DNA of 64,000 nucleotides from Podospora pseudoanserina (taxonomy: Eukaryota; Ascomycota; Sordariomycetes; Sordariales; Podosporaceae): NCBI RefSeq assembly GCF_035222485.1, contig NC_085925.1, forward strand, positions 1,922,001-1,986,000, given 5' to 3'. Under the pieces are notes generated by a model. It did no database searches. It was not told the DNA's origin and saw only the letters and a program-made list of their open reading frames with translations. Positions 1 through 10,498 of the stretch are shown piece after piece. Made by a program: the position numbers and the translations under genes. Every line of letters starts with the position of its first letter. Position 1 is the stretch's first letter.

Positions 1-3000
1 CTGCCGGGATAGACGTTCCTGAGCTTGCCGACTTGGTCTACGAAAAGAGCATTGGCACCGCCCGCTTCATGAAGAGCATTCGAGCAAGACACCATGATGG
101 AATCGTATTAGTCAAAGTTCTCATTAAACCATATCCCATGTCCCTGGACAAGTACAAAGAACAGGTCCTTCGTACGCGCCCTTTCCCCCTCAGCTTTACT
201 GTGGGCATTGCTGACTTGTTGTCTCTAGGGGTAAGAAACGTGCTGGCCGATGTACCAAATGCCCTTCCATATCAACGTGCGATCGAAACCGAAACGAACG
301 GATATTTGATTCGCCAGTTCTTCTACAACTCGTTATATGACCGTCTGAGCACACGACCGTTTTTGGAAGATATCGAGAAGAGATGGTTGGCCTTTCAACT
401 GCTTTGCGCTGTGCGTGACTGCCATGACAAGGACATTTATCATGGCGATATCAAGACGGAGAATACACTGGTGACGTCGTGGAACTGGCTGTACCTGTCC
501 GACTTTTCGTCCTCGTTCAAGCCGGTCATGCTACCTGAGGACAACCCTGCCGATTTTTCCTACTTTTTCGACACGTCCGGCCGCAGAACTTGCTACTTGG
601 CGCCAGAGCGATTTGTTCCTTCGGGGGAGGAACTAGACCCAAATGCAAAGATAACATGGGCGATGGATGTGTTCAGCGTCGGGTGTGTGATTGCAGAGCT
701 ATTTCTTGAAGCGCCCATCTTCAGCTTGAGCCAGCTGTACAAGTACCGGAAAGGGGAGTATGATCCTGGGATATCGCACCTGAGTCGGATCCCTGATAAG
801 GACCTGAGGGAGATGGTGGGCCACATGATACAGCTGGATCCGCAGAAGAGATATTCGGCGGAACAGTACCTTGAGTTTTGGAAGGGAAAGGTGTTTCCGG
901 CATACTTTTACAACTTTCTGCACCAGTACATGGAGGTGATTACGGATCTCTCCCCTGGGCACTCTTCAGATCCTGCCAAGAACGTCGGTCAAGCTGATGA
1001 GAGGATCGAGAGGGTGTGGTCGGATTTCGACAAGATCTCTTATTTCTTGGGATATCACAATACTGATACGCAGGTGGAGGAACGATCGGTGGCTCCCAGG
1101 CTGGGACTGGGGCATTTCCCAGTCCGACTCAACATCCCAAATAATGAGCATTTCGTGTCGAGCGACAAGCAGCCGTTGGCAGATGACGGCACGCTGATAT
1201 TCCTGACGCTGATTGTTTCCTCTCTCCGAAATACGGCACGCGCAAATTCAAAAGTCAAGGCATGCGATATACTTTTGGCCTTTTCTGAGCGGTTGACCGA
1301 CGAAGCAAAACTGGACCGGGTCTTGCCATATCTCGTTGCTTTGCTCAATGACAAGTCAGAGATTGTGGTCATTTCTGCGATTAGGACGATCACGCAGCTA
1401 CTGGATATGGTGAGGGTCATTACGCCTGTGAACGCACAGATATCTCTGGAGTATATCATGCCTAGGATGCAGGTTGTGTTGCTTGGAACGCAGCGCTCGA
1501 CTAGTTCGGCGGTTCGAGCAACATATGCTTCGGCTTTGGGCAAGTTGGCCAAGATTGCGGACCGCTTTCTTGTCATGGCTGCTACGCTGCGAGGAGATGG
1601 ATCTACGACCATTGCAGATCCTGAGGTTGAGCCTGGGACGGAGCCAGACGCGGCGTTTGATGGGCTTTATGACAATGCCCGCAGGGAGTTGACCGGCCTG
1701 TTCGAAACTCACACCAAGGCGCTGATTGAGGATTCGGATCCCTTTGTGCGACGAGCCTTCCTTACCTCGGTGCCAGAGCTGTGTATCTTCTTCGGTGTTG
1801 CCCAGGCCAACGACATCATCTTGGCTCATCTCAACACCTACCTCAATGATCGAGACTGGATGCTGAAATGCGCCTTCTTTGACGCGATCGTGGGAATTGC
1901 GACTTTCCTCGGCAGCAGCACGCTGGAAAAGTTCATTCTGCCTCTTATGGTGCAGGCGGTCACGGACCCGGAAGAGTATGTTGTCCAGGGTGCGCTCCGT
2001 TCTCTGGCAGAGTTGGGGTCCTTGGGTCTGCTGACCAAGCAGTCCTACACTGATCTCCTCAGCGATGTCGCGCGCTTCACGGTCCACCCTAACATATGGA
2101 TCCGAGAGGCGGCTGTCGAGTTCATTGCCTCGGGCAGGATGTTTCTGAGTCGGGCATATCTCAAAGTTCAAGTGCTGCCAAAGCTGGGGCCGTATCTCAA
2201 GCCAGATCGCGTACCGGACTTTTCTGAGCTGGGGATTCTTGAGGCGCTTCAGAAGCCGCTGTCTCGGTCTGTCTTTGACCATGCTCTGATGTGGGCTTCC
2301 AAGACGGAGAAGGGTGATTTCTGGACGTTCAAAAAGGGACGTGATAGTGTTTTGGGGCCGAGCCAGATATTTGAGCAGGCGTCAAAGAACAAGGAGGACG
2401 ATGCGTGGCTGAGGAAGTTGCGGAATTTGGGTCTGTCTCAAGAGGATGAGCCGAAGCTGTTGGCACTTAGGGAGTTTATCTGGCGATTGAGCCAGATGAA
2501 GACAAGGGAATCGACAGGTCAAGAGACGACGACGACGACGACGACTACGGGTGGTAGTAATGGTATTATTCCCCTTCGGTCACTTGGGATTACCCCCCAG
2601 ACTGTGTTGTTTGATGAGGAGCCTTTGCGGTATCCGATGCCGTCTATTCAGGCTGAGCCGGGGACTCCGAGGACGATAGAGGATGCGCTGCTTGATGCGT
2701 CCATGTCGATTGATGACCCTGTTGGCAAGAAGCGCAGGGCAGCGTTGAATAATCATCGGTCGAGATTTAATAGCAGGGATAACATGTCGCCGGCGTCTGT
2801 GGATGGCAGGCGGCCTTTTGAGGATGAGGGGGCGGTATCGCCGACTGCGTCGAGGGATACTTCTGTTAGGACGTCGGTGGCGCAGGGGAAGAACGTGTTG
2901 TCTGTTATGGATGATGATCGGTCGCTGTCGGATGCGCCTTATGCGAGCAGGAGGGCTTTGCGGCATCAGTCGAGTGCGATGAATCTGATGAATAGGAAAG

Positions 3001-4688
3001 ACAGCGCCAAGTCTGGGCCTGAGACTGGCACGACGGAGACGAATGCGTTTGGACAAGTCGAGGGGCCGCTCAGTCAAGGGTTGAGGGTTTCGTCTTATCC
3101 CGAGACGGAGACTGGGCTGGCTTTTGCGAAGGAACGGTTGAGGGGTCATCACACTTATACTGGGAGCGACCCGAACATTATCCGGATGCTGGATAACATG
3201 TATATTGAGAATTATCCCCGGGATTTGCTCGAGTATGGGCCGCTGGTGACGCCGGTGAGGCGACGGAAGTCGAGCAGGCAGTCTGTCCCTTCTGGATATG
3301 AGGAGCCCTGGAAGCCGGCGGGCAAGCTGGTTGGCATGTTGGCCGAACATGTCGGCCCCATCAACCGGGTTGTTCCCTCGCCGGACCATCGGTTTTTTAT
3401 CACGGGTGGGGATGATGGGTGTGTTAAAGTCTGGGATACGAAACGCCTAGAGAGGATGGTCACACATAAAGCGAGGCAGACTCACAAACATGCTCCCGGG
3501 GCGAGGGTGCTGGCAATGTGTTTTGTTGAAAACACGCACAGCTTTGTCAGCTGTGCCACTGACGGGAGTGTGCACATCCTCAAGGTCAACTCGATTCTCA
3601 GCGGGGTTAGTTACCGGTATGAGAAGCTGAAGTTGCTCAGGGAGTATACTGGACTAGGGGAAGGGGAGTATGTAGTCTGGTGCGAGCACTACAGACAAGA
3701 AGCGAACTCGGTGCTGGTGCTGCTGACGAACAAGAGCAACATCATTGGTGTCGACCTCAGGACGATGGGGGAGCTGTTCCGGCTGGAGAACCCGGTTCAT
3801 CACGGCACGCCGACGTGTTTCTGCGTGGACAGGAAGAGGAACTGGCTTTGTCTTGGGACGAGCCATGGGGTTTTAGACCTGTGGGATCTGAGGTTCAAGA
3901 CTAGGTTGAGGGGGTGGGGGGTGCCGGGGAAGGGGGAGATCTACAGGGTTACGCCGCACCCGGCGAAGGGGAGGGGGAGGTGGGTTTTGGTCAGCGGGGG
4001 GACGGGGCAGGGGGAGATTACGGTTTGGGATTTGGAGAGGTGTATTTGTCGGGAGGTGTACAGGGTGGCGGGGAATAAAGAGGGGCCGAAGGGGTATGAT
4101 GCTTGGGAGGTGGACGAGGAGAGGCCGGAGGGGATCATGCTGGGGAGGTTTGCGACGAATATTGAGATGGGGGCTGGGCGGCCGGCGGGTGGGAGTGGGG
4201 GGAATATGGATAGGGGGATGAGGGCGATGACGGTGGGGGTTGGGGCTGGGGAGGATGTGAGGGATGTGAGGCATGCTTTTGTTATTACGGGGGGGAGCGA
4301 TAAGAAGTTGAGGTATTGGGATTTGGTGAGGGTGGATAATAGTGTGATTTTTAGTGGGTTGATGCCCGAGGATGGGAGGTTGGGGTATTCTACTAGTCAT
4401 CCGACTGCCAGTATGACGCTGCATACGGAGCGGCCGCCGAATCAGAAGGAGAAGGGGGGTGGGGGGACGAACGGGCCGGCGGCGGCGAATGGGGGGACGG
4501 GGTTGGCGGGGGATGTTGAGCAGCCGGTCAAGAGGGTGAGGCAGGCGAGGAGTACGGTTGTTTCGGCGGAGCAGCAGGGGTTGTTGAGGAGTCATATGGA
4601 CGCGGTGATGGATGTTATCTGGTTGGAGTCGCCCTATCCAATGACTGCGAGTGTGGATAGGAGCGGGACGATCTTGTTGCTGCAGTAG
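1..4688 (+). CDS. VPS15: Vps15, regulatory kinase subunit of class III PI3-kinase (5' end outside window)
   Basis: Vps15 anchors and activates the Vps34 phosphatidylinositol 3-kinase in the autophagy and endosomal-sorting complexes. The window begins inside the gene: the frame is open from base 3, and only about ten N-terminal residues, including the expected myristoylated glycine, are missing. There are no introns across about 1,560 codons. Residues ~15-300 are a kinase domain whose catalytic loop reads HGDIKTENTL (HGD instead of HRD) and whose metal motif is DFS instead of DFG, as is usual for Vps15. HEAT-like helical repeats fill ~390-760. A low-complexity linker follows, with a threonine run encoded by a GAC repeat at 2525-2545. 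WD40 repeats run from about residue 1,105 to the end. The last kilobase of the coding strand is extremely G-rich. Identification is firm because all three domains occur in the family order. Confidence 0.96.
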   Translation, partial: AGIDVPELADLVYEKSIGTARFMKSIRARHHDGIVLVKVLIKPYPMSLDKYKEQVLRTRPFPLSFTVGIADLLSLGVRNVLADVPNALPYQRAIETETNGYLIRQFFYNSLYDRLSTRPFLEDIEKRWLAFQLLCAVRDCHDKDIYHGDIKTENTLVTSWNWLYLSDFSSSFKPVMLPEDNPADFSYFFDTSGRRTCYLAPERFVPSGEELDPNAKITWAMDVFSVGCVIAELFLEAPIFSLSQLYKYRKGEYDPGISHLSRIPDKDLREMVGHMIQLDPQKRYSAEQYLEFWKGKVFPAYFYNFLHQYMEVITDLSPGHSSDPAKNVGQADERIERVWSDFDKISYFLGYHNTDTQVEERSVAPRLGLGHFPVRLNIPNNEHFVSSDKQPLADDGTLIFLTLIVSSLRNTARANSKVKACDILLAFSERLTDEAKLDRVLPYLVALLNDKSEIVVISAIRTITQLLDMVRVITPVNAQISLEYIMPRMQVVLLGTQRSTSSAVRATYASALGKLAKIADRFLVMAATLRGDGSTTIADPEVEPGTEPDAAFDGLYDNARRELTGLFETHTKALIEDSDPFVRRAFLTSVPELCIFFGVAQANDIILAHLNTYLNDRDWMLKCAFFDAIVGIATFLGSSTLEKFILPLMVQAVTDPEEYVVQGALRSLAELGSLGLLTKQSYTDLLSDVARFTVHPNIWIREAAVEFIASGRMFLSRAYLKVQVLPKLGPYLKPDRVPDFSELGILEALQKPLSRSVFDHALMWASKTEKGDFWTFKKGRDSVLGPSQIFEQASKNKEDDAWLRKLRNLGLSQEDEPKLLALREFIWRLSQMKTRESTGQETTTTTTTTGGSNGIIPLRSLGITPQTVLFDEEPLRYPMPSIQAEPGTPRTIEDALLDASMSIDDPVGKKRRAALNNHRSRFNSRDNMSPASVDGRRPFEDEGAVSPTASRDTSVRTSVAQGKNVLSVMDDDRSLSDAPYASRRALRHQSSAMNLMNRKDSAKSGPETGTTETNAFGQVEGPLSQGLRVSSYPETETGLAFAKERLRGHHTYTGSDPNIIRMLDNMYIENYPRDLLEYGPLVTPVRRRKSSRQSVPSGYEEPWKPAGKLVGMLAEHVGPINRVVPSPDHRFFITGGDDGCVKVWDTKRLERMVTHKARQTHKHAPGARVLAMCFVENTHSFVSCATDGSVHILKVNSILSGVSYRYEKLKLLREYTGLGEGEYVVWCEHYRQEANSVLVLLTNKSNIIGVDLRTMGELFRLENPVHHGTPTCFCVDRKRNWLCLGTSHGVLDLWDLRFKTRLRGWGVPGKGEIYRVTPHPAKGRGRWVLVSGGTGQGEITVWDLERCICREVYRVAGNKEGPKGYDAWEVDEERPEGIMLGRFATNIEMGAGRPAGGSGGNMDRGMRAMTVGVGAGEDVRDVRHAFVITGGSDKKLRYWDLVRVDNSVIFSGLMPEDGRLGYSTSHPTASMTLHTERPPNQKEKGGGGTNGPAAANGGTGLAGDVEQPVKRVRQARSTVVSAEQQGLLRSHMDAVMDVIWLESPYPMTASVDRSGTILLLQ

Positions 4689-5147
4689 GGGCTATGGTTT
4701 GAGACGGAGTCTGCGATGATTATTTAGCCCAGAGATGAAATAATACCTTTGCTTAAGAAGGACCTTCGCCTGTGTCTCTTTTAAGTTGGAGAAACTATAG
4801 ACAGCATCGTGCAACACTGGACAAATGGAATGCTGGAGTACAGCCCCGTTTAAACATAAGGGGGCGAGTGAGGGTTAGGGTCAAGACATGTCGTTCCCAG
4901 GCGGTGAGTGCTAAGGCTCCACAATTTATTTTGCCGCTTAGGCTTGTGGAGCTTTTTGGGAATGGGTGTGCGGTTGTTGCGCCTGCCGCGTCCAAAGTGA
5001 ACTTGCACGCGACAACGATCTTGATATCTTGGAATTGCGAATTGCGACTCGTTGATTACAGCAATTTTATCGCCCGCTACGACTTTTTACCTGCTGCGCA
5101 AACACGTCCAAAAGTCAACAATCCAGCTAGAGGATCAAACCATCAAA
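4689..5147. other. Intergenic: VPS15 3' end and LEA1 promoter
   Basis: This is 459 bp without a supportable gene. It should hold the VPS15 terminator and the LEA1 promoter. The only distinct motif is AGGGTTAGGGT at 4871-4881, a telomere-repeat-like box 267 bp upstream of the LEA1 start codon. Confidence 0.6.
4871..4881 (+). promoter_or_regulatory. Telomere-repeat-like box (AGGGTTAGGGT) upstream of LEA1
   Basis: The same 11-mer occurs once more in the window, 254 bp upstream of BCP1 (10235-10245), and a one-base variant lies 171 bp upstream of the ETF-beta gene (49003-49013). TTAGGG boxes in fungal promoters are bound by Tbf1/Teb1-type Myb factors in yeasts. A similar role here is inference. 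Confidence 0.4.
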
Positions 5148-6059
5148 ATGAGGCTAACCCCCGACCTCATCGCCTCGTCCCTCTCCTACCTCAACCCGCT
5201 CAAAGAGCGCGAGATTGACCTCCGAGGTACGCTTTTTTTTTTTTCTTATCTGAAAAGAACAGATACTGTCCACACTTGAGCTCGGCTTACCTACCACACA
5301 CCCTCCCGTAAAAAAAGGCCATAGAATACCCGCCATCGAAAACCTCGCCGTCGCCGGCCCGCACGACTCGATCGACCTGACCGATAATGACATCCAACTC
5401 CTTGGGAACTTCCCCTTGTCGCCGCGGGTGAGGACGTTGCTGCTGGCGAGGAACAGGATCAGCGCCATCGCGCCGGGGGCGGTGCAGAGCCTGCCGAACC
5501 TGAGGAATTTGAACCTGGGGGAGAACGAGATTAGGGAGCTGGGGGATTTGGACGTGCTGGGGAGGTGGGGGGGATTGGTGCACTTGTGTCTCGGGGGAAA
5601 TCCGGTTGTGAAGAAGGAGCATTACCGGTATTGGGTGCTTTGGCGGTGCCCGAGTGTGAGGTTTTTGGATTATCAAAAGGTGAGGGAGGCAGAGAGGGAG
5701 AAGGCCAGGGAGTTGTTTGGGACGGTGGAGGAGCCGAGTGAGTTGGCGCAGAAGGTGGGTTATTATTCTGTTGATGGGTATGGCGGGGGAGGGTTCAGGC
5801 TGACTGGAAACAGATTATGGGCATCAAGAGCAAGACGTTCGATTCGACGACTACTTCGGGAGGCAAGGGTGGTGGACCGGGTGGTGAGACGTCTAAGCTG
5901 TCGAGACTGAAACTGACGGATAAGGAGAAGAAGAAGCTTCAGGAGTTGATCAAGAAGGCGAACTCGTTGGAGGAGATCAACAGGCTGGAGAAGGCGCTGT
6001 TGGAGGGGAGGTTGCCGCCTGGGATTATTGTTGAGGATGGGGATGCTATGGAGGAGTGA
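5148..6059 (+). CDS. LEA1: U2 snRNP A' leucine-rich-repeat protein (Lea1)
   Basis: Lea1/U2A' is a leucine-rich-repeat protein that pairs with U2B'' on U2 snRNA during branch-site recognition. The exons are 5148-5226, 5318-5754 and 5814-6059. Intron 1 (GTACGC...AG) contains a T tract and interrupts a Gly codon. Intron 2 (59 nt) lies between codons. The N-terminus MRLTPDLIASSLSYLNPLKE, the LRR core ending in NPVVKKEHYRYWVLWRCP, and the GIKSKTF segment after the second intron match the fungal U2A' family. The C-terminus is a charged helix (LTDKEKKKLQEL...LEEINRLEKAL). The frame is continuous across both joins and the start has no upstream in-frame competitor. Confidence 0.93.
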
Positions 6060-7706
6060 GGGTATGACATTGAGACAAACCGAGGGGAAACGGGTGTCGT
6101 TACTGGAGTCAGACGGCCACCGGAAATTTTTATTTTTATTTCCTGATTGGGAAAGGAGATACCAAAATGTATAGAATAATGTTCAGAGCGGGTGGTACAT
6201 GGTCAGAATTCGACTTGTATATTGTGCCCATGTCTGATCGTTGCTAGACGTAACTACCGGCACTTCCCGTGCTGAGACATCACTGGGACAGCACCTTTCT
6301 CTGCCTGTGGGCTCCGTTCCCACCTTTTCCTTTTACCTCTGGTCATGCACGGCGCTCTCTGTGTTGAAATAAAACTAGGACAGCGGTTTTCCTTGCCGTT
6401 TCTTCCTTTGCCTTTTTCTTTTGGCGAGAAAGAACAACCGCCATGGCAGCAGCAGCGGCGAGAGCATTTGTTGAGATAAGCTAGATACACACAAGCATTA
6501 ACGCATGATGCCTTCGTCGCAGAATATATGGGCATACCTCCCTCCATCAAGGCCACCCTCGCGAGCATCAGGTTTTCTTTGCTTGGCCGCTGGCTGGGGA
6601 AGTTTTCTTTTCATCATCAGAGAGATTGTTTATGATGATGACGATCAAGAGCAACTGATAAGAAGGCATTCAGGACCGTAAGGAAGGTGAAAAGATCATC
6701 AAACATGGTTGCTGAAGCTCTGGGCGGTAACTCGTGGAGAAGTGGAAAAAGAGAATGTTGGATTACTGGAGTTTTGCGCTAATATTGTTTTGACAAACAC
6801 AAGCTCGGTGGTAGGGGCTTGACGCCACAGTGGAAAGAGTTGTTTTACTGGGTCTTGATCACCTCCTGACTCCCACGCTTTTGACTGGGTCACAGTGATA
6901 GGAATAAGGTCAGTTATGGAAACCATGAAATTGAAAGCAGGAACTGCTCTTGATGATGCAAAAAGTATGAAAATACACGCATCTTTGGATAAACACTACA
7001 GGAAACATATGGGGTCCTTTCTCCAACAGCGACTTCCTAGCGAATCTCCACCAGCCGTTGATTCTTCGGAAACGAAGTAGGCGATTGTGAGCTCGAGGAA
7101 GCCGTCGGGGCAACAGCCAGATGGGGTTGAGGAGGGTTTGGACACGTTGCTTGGTTGGTAGCGGGCTCGATAGGAGTGTCTGGTTCGGAATTCGATGAAG
7201 CTTGTGAGGCTTCTGGGTTGGCCTTGTCATCACCACCATCCGTCTTGGTGTTTGTGTTGCCACCTATTGTCTTCAACTGGACCCAATTTATGCGCCAAGG
7301 GGAAGCTAGGACTAAGGCCAGGATAAATATGATACTGTTGCAAAGTGTGCAGTACTGGTGCACGCCCCAACGGCCGGTCGTGGGAATGGGTTTGACGATC
7401 TCAACTTGGGTGATTCCGGTTGAGAATGTAATGGGGGTGGTGGTTCTGGCGGGTTCTGGCACGATAGATAGCGTCACCGCAAGGTGAACCTCGGTGATGT
7501 ACCTCGCCTCCTAGGTGTTGAAACCGGGGCCTATGCATGTTGTGGTGTATCGACTATAGTGATGTGTTTTGGCTGGTTCGGTTGCGAATCGTTAAGGTGG
7601 CTGTCCACACATCACCGATGTCCTAAAATATGGTCGGTAGGCATATATTACTCGTCAATACGCCTTCAAACATAGTAAATAAGCATTAAAGGACATCAAT
7701 ACATTA

Positions 7707-7812
7707 CCAAAGATAGTCAATAGGCCTTTAATGATAGTTAATAGGTCTTGAAAGATAGTCAATATGCCTTGAAAGATAGTTAACAGGCCTTTGAAGATAG
7801 TCGATAGGTGTT
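7707..7812 (+). repeat. 21-bp minisatellite array A
   Basis: About five head-to-tail units have exact 21-bp spacing (unit boundaries at 7725, 7746, 7767, 7788 and 7809; the first unit is partial). Units begin CCTT(T/G)AAAGATAG and end AATAGG or close variants. The junction AGGCCT is palindromic. A partial inverted copy follows at 7839-7861, so 7785-7799 and 7839-7853 can pair with one mismatch. The same repeat family recurs at 9822-9955 and 46768-46830. Confidence 0.85.
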
Positions 7813-8082
7813 TAAGTTAGTATTAAAGGCGTACAAAGTATCTTTAAAGGCCTATTGATTATGTTGTAAGGGGTTAATGTCTTAGTGTAATTTCTATACT
7901 TTGTGTTTGATCCCCCCAAGGGTATTACCATCTACAAGCTCTAAGAATTCAATGGTAGTACTATGTGAGGGAGAGAACAGCTGGGACTCGAAAGTGTTCC
8001 TTCCTACTTGCCACACCATAACGAGACTTGCCGTACTCCAACAGAATATTTCGACTTAGGCTAGCAAAGACCTTCCCACTTT

Positions 8083-9430
8083 TTAATTTCCCCTCCTTCC
8101 GCAAAATAATCTCCCAATCCTGCCTGGTCCGGTTGCGATTTGGCTTGCTGTGCTGGAGTTGACTTCGAAATTTTGGGGGTGGTTCGATATGTTGTCCATG
8201 ATAGCTTTCGCAGCCGATCCTGGTGGCCTTGAACTCTTCTGTCTTCCCCTAAGGTAGATGGCTATAAAGCTAGTAATCAGAAAATCCAAAGCTGGCGATG
8301 TACGGGAATACGTCTGCCTCGTTGGGTTTTCCTTCCCTGACAAGATCTCAATATCTTTCCTTGACAAGACCGCCGGCCAGCCTTAAGCCGTGCTATTGAG
8401 CAAGATGGCGATGATGAAGTGGACCGGGATCAGGCCAATCGAAATGATGATTGCAGGCATGGAGCATGACGGGGAGCCAAGCCTATTCCCGACGAATTCA
8501 ATGAGGAGCACGGTCTAGTTGAGATTGACATTGTCAACTTTGGCGTAACCAGACAACTAGCCAGGGCCAAGAACGACAAAGGCTTGACATTACCCTGTTC
8601 CTCCTTCTTGATAACGCCGTCAGTGCATGTTGCCATGTGTTGGGGAAGAAAAGAATGCACAGTTACCTGCCTTCTCGTTGGGTTTCTCCGGGCAAGCCAT
8701 TCCAAGACGTATCTCTCTCCCAAACGTACGAGGAGGGACCAGAGGGGCAGCCTGCTAAAAAACTGCAGGAACACCCGGGATATGCGGCATACACTACTTC
8801 ACTGGGCCGGAGAATTCGGTGATTATGGTTGTGCCTCTCGGTCAGCCGCAGACAGTAGGCTAAGTCGCCCATCTTAGAGCCAGGTATCGATGACGGAGGT
8901 ATATACACCAATGTCTGCTGTGGGTAGTCCAGGGCTGCCATTAGCCGGAAAGGTCAGGGGCCCTAGAGCCGTGGTTATCTGAGTCAAGCGTCTTTTTCAC
9001 GAATCGAAAAGGGTGCATGTAAAATTCCATCTGGTTGTGTTGGTGAATTTGTTCAAAGTACCCTCCGATAGCGACAAATTCCACCAGGCGAACCATGGGA
9101 ACTTTGACCGCAGGGTCATACTTCTTTCGCCGGTGCCACATCTCCATGCGTAAGGCTGCTGGGTCCGCAAAATATTTCCATTGCAACAACATTTATAGCA
9201 AGTCTGGAGCATGCAAGCCGAGGTGCGGATTCTCAGTCTGAAATCTTTCGAGAATGTCAAAGGCCTCTCTTGAAGTTGGCGGATCACTTTGAAGATAGGC
9301 ATCAGAAAGAAGTCTTGCGTTCCTGGGTTCGTGATGTTGATGATAGACATGGGGTAATTGTCATTGACCGTTGGATTTCCCGTGCAAGATCCAGTTTCGT
9401 TATCTCTGGGAGCTTGAGTTCATGACCGGT
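8083..9430 (-). pseudogene. Unidentified coding relic, frame-broken
   Basis: Several adjacent minus-strand frames have protein-like composition and hand over to one another. Segments are 9350-9180, then a shifted frame 9192-8941, then 8941-8663 after a stop, and finally 8367-8083. Stretches such as RLVEFVAIGGYFEQIHQHNQ and PPSSIPGSKMGDLAYCLRL look like remnants of one protein, but I do not recognise the family. The many stops and shifts suggest a decayed gene. Chance open frames cannot be excluded. Confidence 0.3.
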
Positions 9431-9821
9431 TTGGAATCTGCTAGCTAAGGTAGCCTCTTGGATTCTGCGGACAAGGTGAACTGTCCCCAGGGCTTGCGTT
9501 TGTTTGGAAGGATGACGAATAGCTTGAAATTAGGAGAGTATGATCCCTGTACAGGTGGGCGTGAGGTATCGCGAATTTAGTCGTTTCACCGGTTCCGGCA
9601 TCTCTTTTCCCAAGCCCAAAGCTCTTCCCAACCAGGTGATGTGACAGCGGCGTCCGCTGCTTGGTTCTCAGTGTTGCCAGTAAAATCATCTCTGCCGACT
9701 GGGCATAATATCCTCGGACTATGCACAGCAAATGGCAAAGCAGAAGTTGGCTGGCAGTTCTGGAATCCGGGTCGAGTCGAACTCAATGTCAACTTTGAGT
9801 TCTTTGTGTTCCCCCAAGATA

Positions 9822-9955
9822 CCTTAAAAGACAGTTTACAGACCTTAAAAGACAGTTTACCTGCCTTAAAAGATGGTTTGTATACCTTAAAATATAGTCT
9901 ACAGGCCTTTAGTTAAGGTCAATATACGTCCCAGGATAGCTGATAGGCCTCCTTA
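9822..9955 (+). repeat. 21-bp minisatellite array B
   Basis: Six consecutive 21-bp units start at 9822, 9843, 9864, 9885, 9906 and 9927, with a partial seventh. The first four begin CCTTAAAA and carry GACAGT, GATGGT or TATAGT at the centre. The fourth and sixth end in AGG, giving the same AGGCCT junction as array A. The orientation is the same as array A, 2.1 kb away. Confidence 0.85.
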
Positions 9956-10234
9956 ATAGTGGAAGTGGCATTGTCTTAAAGTCGAAATACATAACGCTGC
10001 AAATGAGAGCAGCTACCTAGCTGGATCAAAGTAAGGTTATAATATCGGACGCAAAGAGCACCATCTGTAATTTTCGACTACAATTGCAACAATTGACCTC
10101 CACTTCCACCCTTCCAGCCCCGGAGCCCTGCTTCCTCCGAAATCCCGGAGCGGGACCGGCTGTCGTCCAACCTGACTCCACCCCTCCGGCCATGGCACCG
10201 GACACTACGGTTAACCCCTGCCCACTCTCAACCA

Positions 10235-10245
10235 AGGGTTAGGGT
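10235..10245 (+). promoter_or_regulatory. Telomere-repeat-like box upstream of BCP1
   Basis: AGGGTTAGGGT, identical to the box upstream of LEA1, sits 254 bp before the BCP1 start codon. BCP1 is a ribosome-biogenesis gene, the class in which TTAGGG boxes are common in yeasts. Function here is inference. Confidence 0.4.
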
Positions 10246-10498
10246 AGATTTTCACCATCGCAACCATCTGATAACATTTTTTTTGGCTTATCACAACCGT
10301 TGCGCAGCGAAGTGAGGGGCATCTTTTCACAAAAAGTTTTCAAGGCTCGGTCCTCAAGGTTCCCCCCGCAAATTGAATATCACATCCCTCCGTCCAGTCT
10401 GCGCCGCACCAGCAGACAGACTTGTCGCATTCACCTTTTCGCCCCCCCAACCAAACAACCACCCCAAATCAACAGCAACAGCAACAGCAACAGTCGAA

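Larger units (their letters stand above)
6060..10498. other. Gene-poor 4.4-kb region with minisatellites and coding relics
   Basis: No intact gene is supported between LEA1 and BCP1. The region carries two arrays of a 21-bp repeat (about 7707-7812 and 9822-9955) flanking a minus-strand stretch (8083-9430) that reads like a frame-broken protein gene. A 146-codon minus-strand frame at 7037-7477, with one hydrophobic stretch, is possible but unsupported. The last ~300 bp should be the BCP1 promoter. Confidence 0.6.

Noticed and set aside
1398-2282. 294-codon minus-strand frame inside VPS15
   Set aside because: Shadow of the HEAT-repeat coding region; no recognisable features.
7037-7477. 146-codon minus-strand frame with one hydrophobic stretch
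   Set aside because: Possible small membrane protein but no supporting promoter, intron or family; kept only as a remark in the region entry.
7707-9955. CRISPR-like reading of the regularly spaced repeats
   Set aside because: Units are contiguous 21-mers without unique spacers and the genome is eukaryotic.
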